Shown piece by piece: positions 8,101-15,709 of a stretch of 28,418 nucleotides of DNA; position 1 is the first letter of the stretch, and the number at the start of each line of letters is the position of its first letter. Below the pieces are notes generated by a model. That model saw nothing but the letters and a program-made list of their open reading frames with translations. It did not search any database and had not been told where the DNA came from. Source of the DNA: Clostridium sp. UBA5530 (GTDB lineage: Bacteria; Bacillota; Clostridia; Clostridiales; Clostridiaceae); assembly GCA_002423705.1 (NCBI GenBank), contig DINW01000083.1, positions 1 through 28,418 of the forward strand, written 5' to 3'. Made by a program: the position numbers and the translations under genes.

Positions 8101-8653
8101 CTACCATAAGCTTATGAATTTCTTTATTAGGATGAAGGCCGTCTATGAATATAGATATAGGATTTTTAGCATCCTTAATACCTAAAAATAAATCATAAAA
8201 GTCCACAACGGGTATATCTTTACTATGACAATAATCTAGAGCCTTTTTATGATAAAGAGATATTTTGGAATTTATAACACTGTAATCTAAATAGGAGCAC
8301 CAGTATTCTTTAGCAAGATCTCCATCTATCATAGGTTCTATACCTACAATTGGTTTTATACCATTTTCCAAAGATTCCTTTATTAAAAGTTTTAAATTGT
8401 CCAAAACATAATCTACAGAAAGTCCAATTAAAAAGTCATTGGAACCTATAGTAATGATCACCTTATCTGCATGTTCTTCTATAACATGATTATAAAATCT
8501 AGATAAAACTCCACTAGAAGTATCACCATTCACACCCCTATTTATTATTATGTTTTCATGAAAGCTAGATTTTAACAAGGACACCCATGGCTCATTGGTA
8601 TTTACTCCGTATCCAAAGGTTAGGCTATCTCCTATACATATTGTTTTACTCAT
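8069..8653 (-). CDS. SGNH/GDSL-family hydrolase (lipase/esterase)
   Basis: A 194-residue cytosolic serine hydrolase; no signal peptide. The four conserved blocks are present: GDSLTFGYG with nucleophile S10, the oxyanion glycine in RGVNGDTSSG (about G43), the oxyanion Asn in TIGSNDF (N72), and DGLHPN with D171 and H174. Length is normal for TesA-like bacterial enzymes. Such enzymes hydrolyse acyl esters or thioesters, or deacetylate glycans; the substrate cannot be told here. The ribosome binding site AGGAGGG lies just upstream of the start. It is divergent from the next gene with only about 57 bases between the start codons, and its 3' end is buried in the terminator of the convergent redox operon. 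Confidence 0.92.
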   Translation of the reverse strand: MSKTICIGDSLTFGYGVNTNEPWVSLLKSSFHENIIINRGVNGDTSSGVLSRFYNHVIEEHADKVIITIGSNDFLIGLSVDYVLDNLKLLIKESLENGIKPIVGIEPMIDGDLAKEYWCSYLDYSVINSKISLYHKKALDYCHSKDIPVVDFYDLFLGIKDAKNPISIFIDGLHPNKEIHKLMVEKVITTLKEI

Positions 8654-8710
8654 TTTTCCCTCCTGAAAAAAATATATTATATAAGTGAATCAATGTTGGA
8701 TGGAGGCATT

Positions 8711-9484
8711 ATGTACAATAATAACTATTATAATACTAAACCTATGGAATTTGAAGATAAGTTGAGCTTATTTATAGATTTACTTGAAGAAAGAGATTAT
8801 ATGAAATTTATTGAAATACCATACTTATGGCAAATTTATATAGAATTTATTGGAAGGGAAATTTATGAGACTATAGCTATATCAGGGAGAGAAAAATTTA
8901 TATTAAAGGAAGTATCACTAATAATAGAAAATTTAAATGATGAACTAAAGTTTATTGAAAAAAAAGCTAAGTTAGATAACGAGTTTGAAATATGGCAAAT
9001 AAAAATAGAATTATATGGAGAGAGTATAAATAAAGTTCGAGAAATCCATAGAGAAAATCCATTTTCTTTAGACAAAAATCATGAATATAGAAACCTATAT
9101 AAAAATATAGCCTATAACATTTATCCTATACTTAATGCTAAAGAAGAAAAGAAGTGGAAAGAAACAATGGAAGCTTACAAAAATACAGATAATGATAAAT
9201 TAAAGAAGATTTATCGTTATTGCCAAAATAAAGATGTTATAAAAAAAATAGATTATAAAGTTTTGAATAATTTAGATGAATGCTTAGATAAAATTAAACA
9301 AGATATAGAAAAGATGACAAAATCTTTTCCATTAGCATTTAAGGATGATATATTAGATTATCTTTGGATGGAACAATTATATAAAGATATGAAATATAGA
9401 AATGAAAATCTAAGGGTACAGATGGAATTGCTAAGAGAGCAAGTGAATTTAATGAAAAGTACTCTATATGAAAATAAAAAATAA
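8711..9484 (+). CDS. Hypothetical protein, 257 residues, helical, family not recognised
   Basis: Coding frame with start chosen at ATG 8711 because TGGAGG lies 4-5 bases before it; an in-frame ATG at 8693 has no ribosome binding site. The protein begins MYNNNYYNTKPMEFEDKL, a short Asn/Tyr-rich tail, and is otherwise almost entirely helical and rich in Lys, Glu, Ile and Leu. The last 30 residues (from YKDMKYRNENLRVQMELLRE) look like a coiled coil. There is no signal peptide or membrane segment. I do not recognise the family and make no functional claim. It is divergent from the GDSL gene and convergent with the RusA-like gene, with which it shares a bidirectional terminator. Confidence 0.75.
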   Translation: MYNNNYYNTKPMEFEDKLSLFIDLLEERDYMKFIEIPYLWQIYIEFIGREIYETIAISGREKFILKEVSLIIENLNDELKFIEKKAKLDNEFEIWQIKIELYGESINKVREIHRENPFSLDKNHEYRNLYKNIAYNIYPILNAKEEKKWKETMEAYKNTDNDKLKKIYRYCQNKDVIKKIDYKVLNNLDECLDKIKQDIEKMTKSFPLAFKDDILDYLWMEQLYKDMKYRNENLRVQMELLREQVNLMKSTLYENKK

Positions 9485-9528
9485 GGTTCTAGCTTAGAGA
9501 AATTTAATCTAAGTTAGAGCCTTATTTT
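9480..9528. terminator. Bidirectional Rho-independent terminator
   Basis: Arms 9480-9498 and 9508-9526 pair over 19 positions with two G:U pairs. The plus side runs into TTTT; the minus side runs into a longer T-rich tract (complement of the A-rich bases just before 9480). It serves two convergent genes and contains the stop codon of the plus-strand gene. Confidence 0.88.
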
Positions 9529-10147
9529 AAAACAGTCTTTTTAAACAATCAGTACATAATAAAGTTTTACCTTTATCGGCGGAAACCTTGTTGCTATCGG
9601 TAATAGCTTTACCACATATAGAACAAACATCATTTATGACAGGAGATGATTTAGGAGTAGTATTTATGGAACTTTTAGATCTGTTGGGAGGGGGAGCGTA
9701 GTGCAGCTTTTCTATGGGAGTTTCTCTTTGTTTAATGGAATATTCCATATAAAAATTACTTTCCCCAAATAGCTCCAATTCAAATCTTGGATTTTCTTTA
9801 TCATAAAACTCTTCAATTATTATTCTTCTTATTTGAGCATCATTTATTATAATTCCGCTTTTTTCAATACCATCAAATATGCTCTTAGTTATATTATTTG
9901 TATCGGGGTGACGTTTGGAACTTTTATAATAAACCTTTAGAACAGCGATAAGAGCTTCATCTAAAATTATATTAGGGTTTTGAAGTCTGGCAGTTAATGC
10001 TATTTCTTCTTCATATAGAGCATATCTATCATGATATTTTCCCGAACTAAATGGAAGGATAGCTCTTCCTTGAAGATTGAAAAGTTTAAAATTAGATTTT
10101 GAAATAGGAGAACCTTTTACTACTATTTTTGCATAATCATTACTCAT
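9527..10147 (-). CDS. RusA-like Holliday junction resolvase homologue with C-terminal zinc ribbon
   Basis: A 206-residue protein. Residues 6-130 match the RusA fold: GSPISKSNF near the N-terminus, then HPDTNNITKSIFDGI (80-94) and IINDAQIRRI (100-109), corresponding to the PDxDNxxK and DDxQV motifs of RusA. Aligned to the E. coli catalytic residues from memory, D70 is D82, K76 is K88 and D91 is D103, but D72 is replaced by N84. Residues 150-172 are a Pro/Ser-rich linker, and the tail has C175-x2-C178 and C198-x2-C201, a probable zinc ribbon absent from phage RusA. The start ATG has AGGAG at good spacing. There are no phage genes nearby, so it appears to be a resident chromosomal gene. A structure-specific nuclease or DNA-binding role is likely; catalytic competence is uncertain. 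Confidence 0.8.
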   Translation of the reverse strand: MSNDYAKIVVKGSPISKSNFKLFNLQGRAILPFSSGKYHDRYALYEEEIALTARLQNPNIILDEALIAVLKVYYKSSKRHPDTNNITKSIFDGIEKSGIIINDAQIRRIIIEEFYDKENPRFELELFGESNFYMEYSIKQRETPIEKLHYAPPPNRSKSSINTTPKSSPVINDVCSICGKAITDSNKVSADKGKTLLCTDCLKRLF

Positions 10148-10169
10148 ATAGAAACTCCTAAATATTATT

Positions 10170-10182
10170 TACCTAAAAGGTA
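10170..10182. promoter_or_regulatory. Short palindrome near the start of the RusA-like transcript
   Basis: TACCTAAAAGGTA is a perfect 5-3-5 palindrome placed at about +2 to +14 of the predicted minus-strand transcript. It could be an operator; chance occurrence in AT-rich DNA is not excluded. Confidence 0.25.
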
Positions 10183-10190
10183 GTATATAT

Positions 10191-10196
10191 ATTATA
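10191..10196 (-). promoter_or_regulatory. Predicted extended -10 promoter of the RusA-like gene
   Basis: On the minus strand the sequence reads TGCTATAAT, an extended -10 with perfect TATAAT (plus coordinates 10191-10196). The -35 position (about 10214-10219) has no good hexamer and is occupied by the LexA-box-like site. Confidence 0.55.
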
Positions 10197-10214
10197 GCAT
10201 AAAATAGCCTAGGC

Positions 10215-10226
10215 GAATATATGTTC
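10215..10226. promoter_or_regulatory. LexA (SOS) box-like site upstream of the RusA-like gene
   Basis: The plus strand reads C-GAATATATGTTC-A. Compared with the Gram-positive LexA consensus CGAACATATGTTCG this matches 12 of 14 positions. It overlaps the -35 position of the minus-strand promoter of the RusA-like gene, the right place for repression, and lies about 40 bases upstream of the tsaD -35. Confidence 0.45.
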
Positions 10227-10266
10227 AACCATTAATAACTATGGTTTTTTACTCAACAATAACCAT

Positions 10267-10295
10267 TTGATAAAACAAATTAGTTAAAGTATAAT
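10267..10295 (+). promoter_or_regulatory. Predicted sigma-A promoter of tsaD
   Basis: TTGATA (10267-10272), 17-base spacer, TATAAT (10290-10295). Close to consensus; predicted start near 10302, about 30 bases before the tsaD start codon. Confidence 0.75.
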
Positions 10296-10331
10296 ACAAA
10301 GGTAGAGAATTAAAAAATGAGGATGATTATG

Positions 10332-11351
10332 ATGAAAGATATAAATATATTGGCTATAGAGTCTAGTTGTGATGAAACTGCAGCTGCAGTAGTTAAAAAT
10401 GGTAGGCACATGCTGTCTAATGTAATAGCATCTCAAATAGATATTCACAAGAAATTTGGAGGGGTTGTACCGGAGGTAGCTTCTAGAAAACATATAGAAG
10501 CCGTAAACTGGGTTGTTGAAGAAGCCTTAAAAGAAGCTAACATGACTTTAAATGAAATAGATGCCATAGGGGTCACCTATGGACCAGGCCTAGTAGGAGC
10601 ACTATTAGTAGGGCTTCAATATGCTAAAGGCTTATCTTATGGTGCTAAAAAGCCTTTCATAGGAGTTAACCATATAGAAGGCCATATATGTGCTAACTTT
10701 ATAGAACATAAGGAATTGGAACCACCTTTTATGTGTTTAGTAGTGTCAGGGGGACATACTTTCATAGTAAATGTAGAGGATTATGGAAAATTTCAAGTGG
10801 TTGGAGAAACTAGGGATGATGCGGCAGGAGAAGCCTATGATAAAATAGCTAGAGCTATTGGACTAGGATATCCTGGAGGCCCTAAGATAGATAAGATATC
10901 TAAAGAGGGAAATGAAAATGCTATAAAATTTCCAAAGGCTAATTTTCATGAAGAAACTTTAGATTTTTCCTTTAGTGGGGTAAAGTCTGCTGTATTAAAT
11001 TATATAAATAATGTTACCATGAAAGGTGAAGAGATAAACAAGGCAGATGTGGCAGCATCTTTTCAAAAGGCAGTGGTAGATGTGCTAGTAGATAATGTTA
11101 TAAAGGCATGTAATATGAAAAAAGTAAATAGAATAGCTATTGCAGGAGGGGTAGCCTCTAACTTAAAGCTTAGGGCAAGACTTATGGAGGAAGGAAAAAA
11201 GAGAAATATAGATATTTTATTTCCTAGTCCTATTTTATGTACAGACAATGCAGCAATGATAGGAAGTGCTGCTTACTTTGAATTTATAAAAGGTGAAGCG
11301 GCCTCTTTAGACCTTAATGCAAAGCCAAATTTAAAGCTTGGAGAGAGATGA
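10332..11351 (+). CDS. tsaD: tRNA N6-adenosine threonylcarbamoyltransferase
   Basis: Transfers the threonylcarbamoyl group from TC-AMP to A37 of ANN-decoding tRNAs (t6A), working with TsaB and TsaE, which are not in this window. Family signatures are all present: ESSCDETAAAVV, VNHIEGHI with metal ligands H114 and H118, SGGHTFIV, GETRDDAAGEAYDK, LGYPGGPKID, FSGVKSAV, GGVASN and CTDNAAMIGSAAY. The frame has four possible ATGs (10317, 10323, 10329, 10332). GAGG at 10319-10322 favours 10329 or 10332, and MKDINILAIESS is the typical N-terminus; 10332 gives 339 residues. A near-consensus promoter lies upstream. The next gene begins 30 bases after the stop with no terminator in between, so it may head a three-gene transcript. 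Confidence 0.96.
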   Translation: MKDINILAIESSCDETAAAVVKNGRHMLSNVIASQIDIHKKFGGVVPEVASRKHIEAVNWVVEEALKEANMTLNEIDAIGVTYGPGLVGALLVGLQYAKGLSYGAKKPFIGVNHIEGHICANFIEHKELEPPFMCLVVSGGHTFIVNVEDYGKFQVVGETRDDAAGEAYDKIARAIGLGYPGGPKIDKISKEGNENAIKFPKANFHEETLDFSFSGVKSAVLNYINNVTMKGEEINKADVAASFQKAVVDVLVDNVIKACNMKKVNRIAIAGGVASNLKLRARLMEEGKKRNIDILFPSPILCTDNAAMIGSAAYFEFIKGEAASLDLNAKPNLKLGER

Positions 11352-11380
11352 TAATATAATAATTAAGAAAGGGAGAGACA

Positions 11381-12352
11381 ATGGGACTACTTCAATATTC
11401 TAACAGTATGAAAAATTATAAGCTAAAGAAAAAGAGAAATAAGATGATTTTCATAGAGTGGCTGATACTAATATTATTTGTTACGATTTTCGGAGGATAT
11501 CTTTATGAAAATATCCGTTTTAGTAAAATTCAAACAAACAATAAACAAAGTGGAAGAGTATCCTCGGTGGAAGACTCAAAAATATATTACAATGTATCAG
11601 GACAAGGAGAATATACAGTAATTCTAGAATCAAACTCAGGATATGGCTCTATAGAGTGGAGTAATATGGTGAAAAATCCTCCTAAAAACATGAAATTTTT
11701 ATATTATGACAGAGCAGGATACGGGAAAAGTGAAAATATAGAAACAGAAAGAACCCCAGAGAATTTAGCAAAAGAGCTTCATGAAGTTATATCAAAATCT
11801 CAATATAAACCTCCTTATATCTTTATAGGAAATCAATATGGCACAGAAATAGTAAAGGAATATAACAAGTTATATGGGGAACAAGTGGCAGGGATGATCC
11901 TTATGAATCCGTTTATTGATAAGGAAGAAGGAACTAGCATAAAGAATATGGCTAGTTTGAGTTTGCAAAAATGTACGGGAACCATAGGCGCTACTAGAGT
12001 TTTACAAAATTTTAATGCCATAAAGATAGATGAAAATATTTTAGATAGTTTATCTAAAAATAATAGAGAACTATATATAAACTACAGAGTAAGTTCTAGA
12101 TATCCATCAATGAAATTTAGTGAAATGAAAGCAATAAGAAATATTGCTTTAGATAATCAATGGATATATAGCATAGACAAGCCTTCTGTTATATATAGTG
12201 ATGGAAATGATGTAGATAGAAGTAAAATTGGAGAAAATGTTAACTTAGAGGTGATTACAGGTGATTATAAAGGCACTGTAGCAGCGCTGAAAGAATATGA
12301 AGCATTGATTAAGGCTTTAGATAGTATCATTGCTAGGTTACCTCAAAAATAA
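11381..12352 (+). CDS. Membrane-anchored alpha/beta-hydrolase-fold protein lacking the catalytic triad
   Basis: A 323-residue protein with a basic N-terminus and one membrane segment at about residues 22-44 (MIFIEWLILILFVTIFGG), leaving most of the protein outside the cell. The body follows the alpha/beta-hydrolase plan: YTVILESNSGYGS (oxyanion region), FLYYDRAGYGKSE (the conserved DxxGxGxS turn), then strand and elbow IFIGNQYGTEI. The nucleophile elbow, normally GxSxG, reads G150-N-Q152-Y-G154, so the serine is replaced by Gln. The final GDH motif carrying the catalytic His reads G294-D-Y296. It is therefore probably a non-hydrolytic member of the fold. The ribosome binding site is GGGAGAG. 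It lies between tsaD and a membrane-anchored MutS-family gene that begins 13 bases downstream. Confidence 0.8.
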   Translation: MGLLQYSNSMKNYKLKKKRNKMIFIEWLILILFVTIFGGYLYENIRFSKIQTNNKQSGRVSSVEDSKIYYNVSGQGEYTVILESNSGYGSIEWSNMVKNPPKNMKFLYYDRAGYGKSENIETERTPENLAKELHEVISKSQYKPPYIFIGNQYGTEIVKEYNKLYGEQVAGMILMNPFIDKEEGTSIKNMASLSLQKCTGTIGATRVLQNFNAIKIDENILDSLSKNNRELYINYRVSSRYPSMKFSEMKAIRNIALDNQWIYSIDKPSVIYSDGNDVDRSKIGENVNLEVITGDYKGTVAALKEYEALIKALDSIIARLPQK

Positions 12353-12364
12353 TAGGAGGTTTTT

Positions 12365-14026
12365 ATGGAAAATCAATGGACTTTTATGGTGCTTTTTGGT
12401 GCAGTTATTCTAGGAATTATATTCTTTGAAAAATTCAATAATAAAAAAATAGATTTGTCTTATTTAGATATGACATTAGAGGAAATTAAAAACAGAAAAA
12501 GGGATTTTATAAGTATAAAAAAACTGTTTTTCAATAATCATAAAAATAATAAAAATAATAAAAAAGAACCATATATAGATGACCAAACATGGCAAGACTT
12601 AGAGATGAACAAGATATTTTCAAATGTGGATATGACTTTGACTACTCCAGGGGAACAAAGGCTATATGAAATCCTTAGGTATCCTGAAATGGAACAAGAA
12701 GTTTTAGAACATAGGAATGAAGTTATATCATTTATTCAGAGAGATAAAAATCTTAGAGATAAACTTAGGAAGATACTAGCTCTTTTAGGAAGGCAAAATA
12801 GTGGTGAAATTCTAGACCTGCTATATGAGCATAAAAGAGTTGATATGGGCAGAAAGAAATTCTATGATATTATGTCTCTTATAGCAATGGCCTCTATGAT
12901 ATCAATATTATTTATAGGTGCAAGAGGATTTATGGTGCTTATATTTATATCAGCCATAAACATGTATTTTCATAAAAAACTCAATAATGAAATTCAAGGC
13001 AGTGTAAAGGCTATAACATACTTGTCTAAGGTAGCGGCTGCATCATCTGAATTATGTGGTATAGAAGAAAAAATACTTAGGAATTATATAGATGTATTAA
13101 GAAGAGACTCCAAACTTTCAGAAGTTATATTGAAAAACTCTTCTACCATAGGAAGAGTAGAGGGATTAGATGTTATAGGGGACTATTTAAACTCAGTATT
13201 TTTGTTACAAGCAAAGTCATACTATAAAATAATGAGCAATATTCAAGATTCTTTAGAAGAAATAAGGAATATGTACTCAGTTATAGGGGAAATAGATGCT
13301 CTAATATCAGTAGCTATATATAGAGATGCAGCGGAAGTCATCTCAACACCTAAATTCATAAAAGGTAGTAAAGCTATAGTGGCTAAAAATGCAGTAAATC
13401 CATTGATAATAGATGGTGTTCCCAATGATATAAATATTGGAGCTAAGGGTATAATACTTACAGGTTCTAATATGTCAGGAAAGTCTACTTATTTGAGAAC
13501 TGTAGGTGCTAATGCCTTAATGGCTCAAACTTTATCAACTGTAACCGCTGAAAGCTATGAAGGTGATTTCTTTAGAATAATGACATCTATAAGTCCAAAG
13601 GATGATATAGAGAATGGTAAAAGCTACTATTTAGGAGAGGCGGAAGCAGTAAATAGGATATTAGGAAAAGTAAAAGAAAAGGAAACAGTTCTATGTATAA
13701 TAGATGAGATATTTAGAGGCACTAATCCTATAGAGAGGGTTAATGCAGCAGCAGAAATTCTTCAATATATAATGGAGCATAATGCTATAGCCCTTATAGC
13801 TACCCATGATTTAGAGTTAGCAGATATATCAAAGAATCATTATGAACCATATTATTTTAGTGAAATAGTTTCAGAAAAAGATGGATTAGATTTTGACTAC
13901 AGACTGAAGTATGGAGTATCTAATACAAGAAATGCTATAAAATTGTTAAAATACTTAAACTACCCTAATTCTATAATAGAGGGTGCAGAAAAAAGAATAG
14001 CTCATAACAATAAAGATATAAGCTAA
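12365..14026 (+). CDS. Membrane-anchored MutS-family ATPase
   Basis: A 553-residue MutS-superfamily protein. Residues 5-22 form a membrane segment, followed by a basic Asn/Lys-rich linker (NNHKNNKNNKKE). Residues 75-170 and 220-340 resemble the MutS core/lever region, interrupted by a hydrophobic pair at about 180-213 (SLIAMASMISILFIGARGF onward). The C-terminal ATPase has Walker A GSNMSGKST (367-375, K373), Walker B CIIDEIFRGTN (D447, E448) and the switch His in IATHDLELADI. The mismatch-recognition domain I of true MutS, with its Phe-x-Glu motif, is absent, and there is no Smr nuclease domain. It is not the canonical mismatch-repair MutS; its function is unknown. Ribosome binding site AGGAGG; 13 bases after the preceding membrane-anchored hydrolase-fold gene, so the two are probably co-expressed. 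A terminator follows. Confidence 0.85.
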   Translation: MENQWTFMVLFGAVILGIIFFEKFNNKKIDLSYLDMTLEEIKNRKRDFISIKKLFFNNHKNNKNNKKEPYIDDQTWQDLEMNKIFSNVDMTLTTPGEQRLYEILRYPEMEQEVLEHRNEVISFIQRDKNLRDKLRKILALLGRQNSGEILDLLYEHKRVDMGRKKFYDIMSLIAMASMISILFIGARGFMVLIFISAINMYFHKKLNNEIQGSVKAITYLSKVAAASSELCGIEEKILRNYIDVLRRDSKLSEVILKNSSTIGRVEGLDVIGDYLNSVFLLQAKSYYKIMSNIQDSLEEIRNMYSVIGEIDALISVAIYRDAAEVISTPKFIKGSKAIVAKNAVNPLIIDGVPNDINIGAKGIILTGSNMSGKSTYLRTVGANALMAQTLSTVTAESYEGDFFRIMTSISPKDDIENGKSYYLGEAEAVNRILGKVKEKETVLCIIDEIFRGTNPIERVNAAAEILQYIMEHNAIALIATHDLELADISKNHYEPYYFSEIVSEKDGLDFDYRLKYGVSNTRNAIKLLKYLNYPNSIIEGAEKRIAHNNKDIS

Positions 14027-14031
14027 TTATT

Positions 14032-14066
14032 AAATCATATCATTGAATTCAGTGATATGATTTTTT
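14032..14066 (+). terminator. Rho-independent terminator after the MutS-family gene
   Basis: AAATCATATCATTGA (14032-14046) pairs with TCAGTGATATGATTT (14050-14064) with one G:U pair, followed by a T tract through 14066. Confidence 0.85.
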
Positions 14067-14186
14067 CTATATCAATAAGGACAATTTATCTGATGGTTAC
14101 CTGCTGTAACACTACACTTGAATATTAGTTGAACTTGATGTTGATAGGTTATTAATAAATTGTAAAAAAATATATACACTTATATT

Positions 14187-14208
14187 TGTCATAAAACTGT
14201 CACAAAAC
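14187..14208 (+). promoter_or_regulatory. Tandem 11-bp direct repeat upstream of htrA (Pho-box-like response-regulator site)
   Basis: TGTCATAAAAC (14187-14197) is followed immediately by TGTCACAAAAC (14198-14208); the copies differ at one base. An 11-base period places both half-sites on one face of the helix, as for OmpR/PhoB-type regulators, and the TGTCA(T/C)AAA unit closely resembles the E. coli PhoB box. TATTAT follows at 14211-14216 (or 14214-14219), so the repeat fills the -35 region, a class II activator position. A TTGTCA at 14186-14191 may also serve as a -35 with a 19-base spacer. The rest of the 14067-14268 gap is AT-rich, with only a weak inverted repeat GTTAC-N5-GTAAC at 14096-14110. 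Confidence 0.55.
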
Positions 14209-14268
14209 AATATTATTATTATCTCATAGGAAGGAAACAATAGAATATAAGACAAGGAGGAATTATAT

Positions 14269-15564
14269 ATGGATAATGAATTCAATAAAGAGAATAATAT
14301 AAATAACCAAGGAAAAGAGATAAAAGGAGAGGGCTTTGTGTTTATAGACAATGGTAACAATAATGAAGAACCTAAAAACTTTAAAATTAATGAGGAACCT
14401 TTAAAGGAAAAGAAGCCTAAGAAAAAAAGGGGATATATGTCCTATGTGGCAGTGGCACTTATAAGTTCAGTTTTAGGAGGGCTTTTAACATGGGGAGGAG
14501 TGCTTTACTTAGCACCTAAGAGTGCTAACTTTAAAAATTCAGCACTATACCAATCCTTGAAAAGTAGTACCTATACGGGGCCCGTACCAAGTTTTTCCGA
14601 TGGGAATGAAGGACTAACTTTACCAGAGGTAGTATCTAGAGTAGAGCCAGCGGTAGTAGGAGTAGCAACTAAAAGTGTGTCTACAGATGTACTCTTTGGA
14701 AAACAAGTTCAGGAAGGAATTGGCTCAGGGGTTATAATAAGTGAAGATGGATATATACTTACTAATTATCATGTTATAAAAGGTGCTCAGCAGGTTAAAG
14801 TAATTTTGCAAGATGGAGACAACAGTAAAGAAGTCAATGCTAAGGTAGTAAATTACGATCAAGTTAGGGATATTGCTATAGTGAAGATCACTGACGAAGG
14901 TGTAAAAATGCCTGGAGTAGCAGAATTGGGAGATTCGGATCAGTTAAGAAAGGGACAACAGGTTATAGCCATCGGAAACCCCTTAGGAAAAGAATTTTCA
15001 GGAACAGTAACTTCAGGAATAGTAAGCTCAGTAAACAGAGAGTTAGCAGTAGATGAAAGTGGAAAAACTTTAAAATATATTCAAACAGATGCAGCAATAA
15101 ACCAGGGAAATAGTGGAGGACCACTTATAAATGCTAGAGGAGAGGTAATAGGAATAAATACTGCTAAAATAGGAGGTACTGGGGTAGAAGGTATGGGATT
15201 TTCTATACCTATAAATGAAATAAAGCCTAAAATGCAGTCATTAATGAAGCCTATATTAAAAATAGGAATAGGCATAAGGGATATAAATGAGCAAATAGCA
15301 AAGGAAAATAAACTACCTGTTAATGAGGGAGTTTTGGTGTTGCAAGTAGATGAATTTTCCCCAGCAGAAAAAGCAGGTATAAGGATTTATGATATAATAA
15401 CATCCTTTGATGGTAAAAAGGTAAGCAAATTAGAGGATATAAATGAAATTAAGGGTAAGAAGAATTCAGGAGATGTAGTTAAGGTAGAGGTTTTAAGAAT
15501 GAATTCTGATGGGAAATACGATAGCAGCCCTAAAACCGTTGAATTAACATTAGAAGCTAAATAA
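14269..15564 (+). CDS. htrA: HtrA/DegP-like membrane-anchored serine protease with PDZ domain
   Basis: A 431-residue extracytoplasmic quality-control protease that degrades misfolded exported proteins. The N-terminal 55 residues are cytosolic, acidic then strongly basic (KEKKPKKKRG), followed by one membrane segment at about 57-81. A Gly/Ser linker leads to a trypsin-like domain (about 115-315) with H168 in LTNYHVI, D201 in RDIAIVKI and S282 in QGNSGGPL. One PDZ domain follows (about 330-425; GVLVLQVDEFSPAEKAGI). This is the B. subtilis HtrA/HtrB architecture. The start has AAGGAGGAATTATAT. Upstream is a tandem 11-bp repeat likely bound by an OmpR-family response regulator, consistent with envelope-stress or phosphate-type control; no two-component genes are in this window. 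Confidence 0.95.
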   Translation: MDNEFNKENNINNQGKEIKGEGFVFIDNGNNNEEPKNFKINEEPLKEKKPKKKRGYMSYVAVALISSVLGGLLTWGGVLYLAPKSANFKNSALYQSLKSSTYTGPVPSFSDGNEGLTLPEVVSRVEPAVVGVATKSVSTDVLFGKQVQEGIGSGVIISEDGYILTNYHVIKGAQQVKVILQDGDNSKEVNAKVVNYDQVRDIAIVKITDEGVKMPGVAELGDSDQLRKGQQVIAIGNPLGKEFSGTVTSGIVSSVNRELAVDESGKTLKYIQTDAAINQGNSGGPLINARGEVIGINTAKIGGTGVEGMGFSIPINEIKPKMQSLMKPILKIGIGIRDINEQIAKENKLPVNEGVLVLQVDEFSPAEKAGIRIYDIITSFDGKKVSKLEDINEIKGKKNSGDVVKVEVLRMNSDGKYDSSPKTVELTLEAK

Positions 15565-15577
15565 AACTATTATTTAG

Positions 15578-15626
15578 AGAAACAACTTGAAAGTTTGAAA
15601 ATACAATCAAGTTGTTTCTTTTTTTT
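15578..15626 (+). terminator. Rho-independent terminator after htrA
   Basis: AGAAACAACTTGA (15578-15590) pairs perfectly with TCAAGTTGTTTCT (15607-15619), followed by eight T residues. Confidence 0.92.
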
Positions 15627-15709
15627 AATGAATTTAGGAAAAAAGTTTGATATAATTATAATAAGAAAATTCAGAAAAATGCATAAAATCATATGAAAGG
15701 ATGATCCTT

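Noticed and set aside
9527..10147. RusA homologue as the mark of a prophage remnant
   Set aside because: No integrase, structural, replication or lysis genes, no att-like repeats, and composition like the neighbours.
10227..10256. Small hairpin AACCAT/ATGGTT followed by a T run between the RusA-like gene and tsaD
   Set aside because: Only 6 bp, it lies between divergent genes with no upstream plus-strand gene to terminate, and it is common by chance in this AT-rich DNA.
14096..14110. Inverted repeat GTTAC-CTGCT-GTAAC upstream of htrA
   Set aside because: Five-base arms far from the likely promoter; not distinguishable from chance.
14126..14146. Three TTGA-type hexamers in a row upstream of htrA that could be -35 elements
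   Set aside because: No -10 element at acceptable spacing; the promoter near 14186-14219 is better supported.
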